From positions 1 through 15,003 of the forward strand of contig JAEYFY010000362.1 in assembly GCA_023454395.1 (NCBI GenBank): a stretch of DNA of 15,003 nucleotides, read 5' to 3'. A model generated the notes under the pieces. It made no database searches, had not been told where the DNA came from, and saw only the letters and a program-made list of their open reading frames with translations. The DNA comes from Pseudomonadota bacterium (GTDB lineage Bacteria; Pseudomonadota; Gammaproteobacteria; Enterobacterales; Enterobacteriaceae). This document shows, in pieces, positions 14,807 to 15,003 of the stretch; the stretch's first letter is position 1, and every line of letters begins with the position of its first letter. A program made the translations under genes and the position numbers.

Positions 14807-15003
14807 TTAATGTTCAAACATCGCAGAGATTGACTCTTCATTGCTAATGCGACGAATTGCTTCAGCCAACATGCCTGAAAGGGTCAATGAGCGGACTTTA
14901 TTTAATGCTTTGATTTCTGCTGATAACGGAATTGTATCGCAGACAACCACTTCATCAATAACAGAGCTTTTGATGTTCTCAACAGCATTACCAGAGAAGA
15001 TTG
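14807..15003 (-). CDS. prs: Ribose-phosphate pyrophosphokinase, C-terminal 64 residues (cut by window edge)
   Basis: The visible C-terminal 64 residues read [19 protein letters not shown], then [26 protein letters not shown] and finally ISAMFEH before the stop, almost identical to the end of E. coli Prs. The complete enzyme makes PRPP from ribose 5-phosphate and ATP, feeding purine, pyrimidine, histidine, tryptophan and NAD synthesis. The start and the PRPP-binding loop lie outside the window. Its position beside ychH is as in E. coli. Confidence 0.97.
   Translation of the reverse strand, partial: IFSGNAVENIKSSVIDEVVVCDTIPLSAEIKALNKVRSLTLSGMLAEAIRRISNEESISAMFEH

Noticed and set aside
1..15003. 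CRISPR arrays, tRNA or rRNA genes, insertion sequences
   Set aside because: No regularly spaced repeats, cloverleaf sequences, transposase genes or terminal inverted repeats with target duplications were seen.

Overview
The window is a stretch of AT-rich gammaproteobacterial chromosome. The block prs, ychH, pth, ychF at its right end has the enterobacterial order, and the proteins are close to Escherichia coli and Klebsiella homologues. Low GC content together with a Voges-Proskauer pair (acetolactate synthase and decarboxylase) suggests a Proteus or Providencia relative (Morganellaceae). This placement is an inference from gene content and composition, not a database match.

Layout from left to right. 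(1) The 5' end of a minus-strand gene for a membrane-anchored protein, cut by the window edge, with two perfect palindromes in its leader. (2) A minus-strand group: a PPC/DUF296 protein, then a complete group II-like ECF vitamin/metabolite transporter (S component, EcfT, two ATPases), then a small DedA-family membrane protein. The two ATPases carry complementary defects and predict one consensus and one degenerate ATP site. (3) A divergent plus-strand gene for a large membrane-anchored Sel1/TPR-like protein of unknown role, closed by a terminator. (4) A minus-strand acetoin operon, budA-budB, with a good promoter and a palindrome sitting on its predicted start point. (5) A very AT-rich plus-strand gene for a pentapeptide-repeat protein that resembles the SopA/NleL family of HECT-like E3 ubiquitin ligases delivered by type III secretion. 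(6) The core housekeeping block: ychF and pth (minus), ychH (plus, with a class II CRP-type promoter) and the 3' end of prs (minus).

How the genes work together. The ECF genes are tightly packed, with overlaps or 2-base gaps, and must make one transporter; its substrate cannot be read from the sequence. BudB condenses pyruvate to acetolactate and BudA decarboxylates it to acetoin. No butanediol dehydrogenase or LysR-type regulator is adjacent. The Sel1-like and SopA-like genes stand alone, are more AT-rich than their neighbours and are each closed by their own terminator, so the region between the ECF cluster and ychF looks like accessory DNA beside a conserved core. The most noteworthy item is the SopA-like putative effector: no secretion system or chaperone gene lies next to it here. 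I saw no CRISPR array, tRNA, rRNA or insertion sequence.
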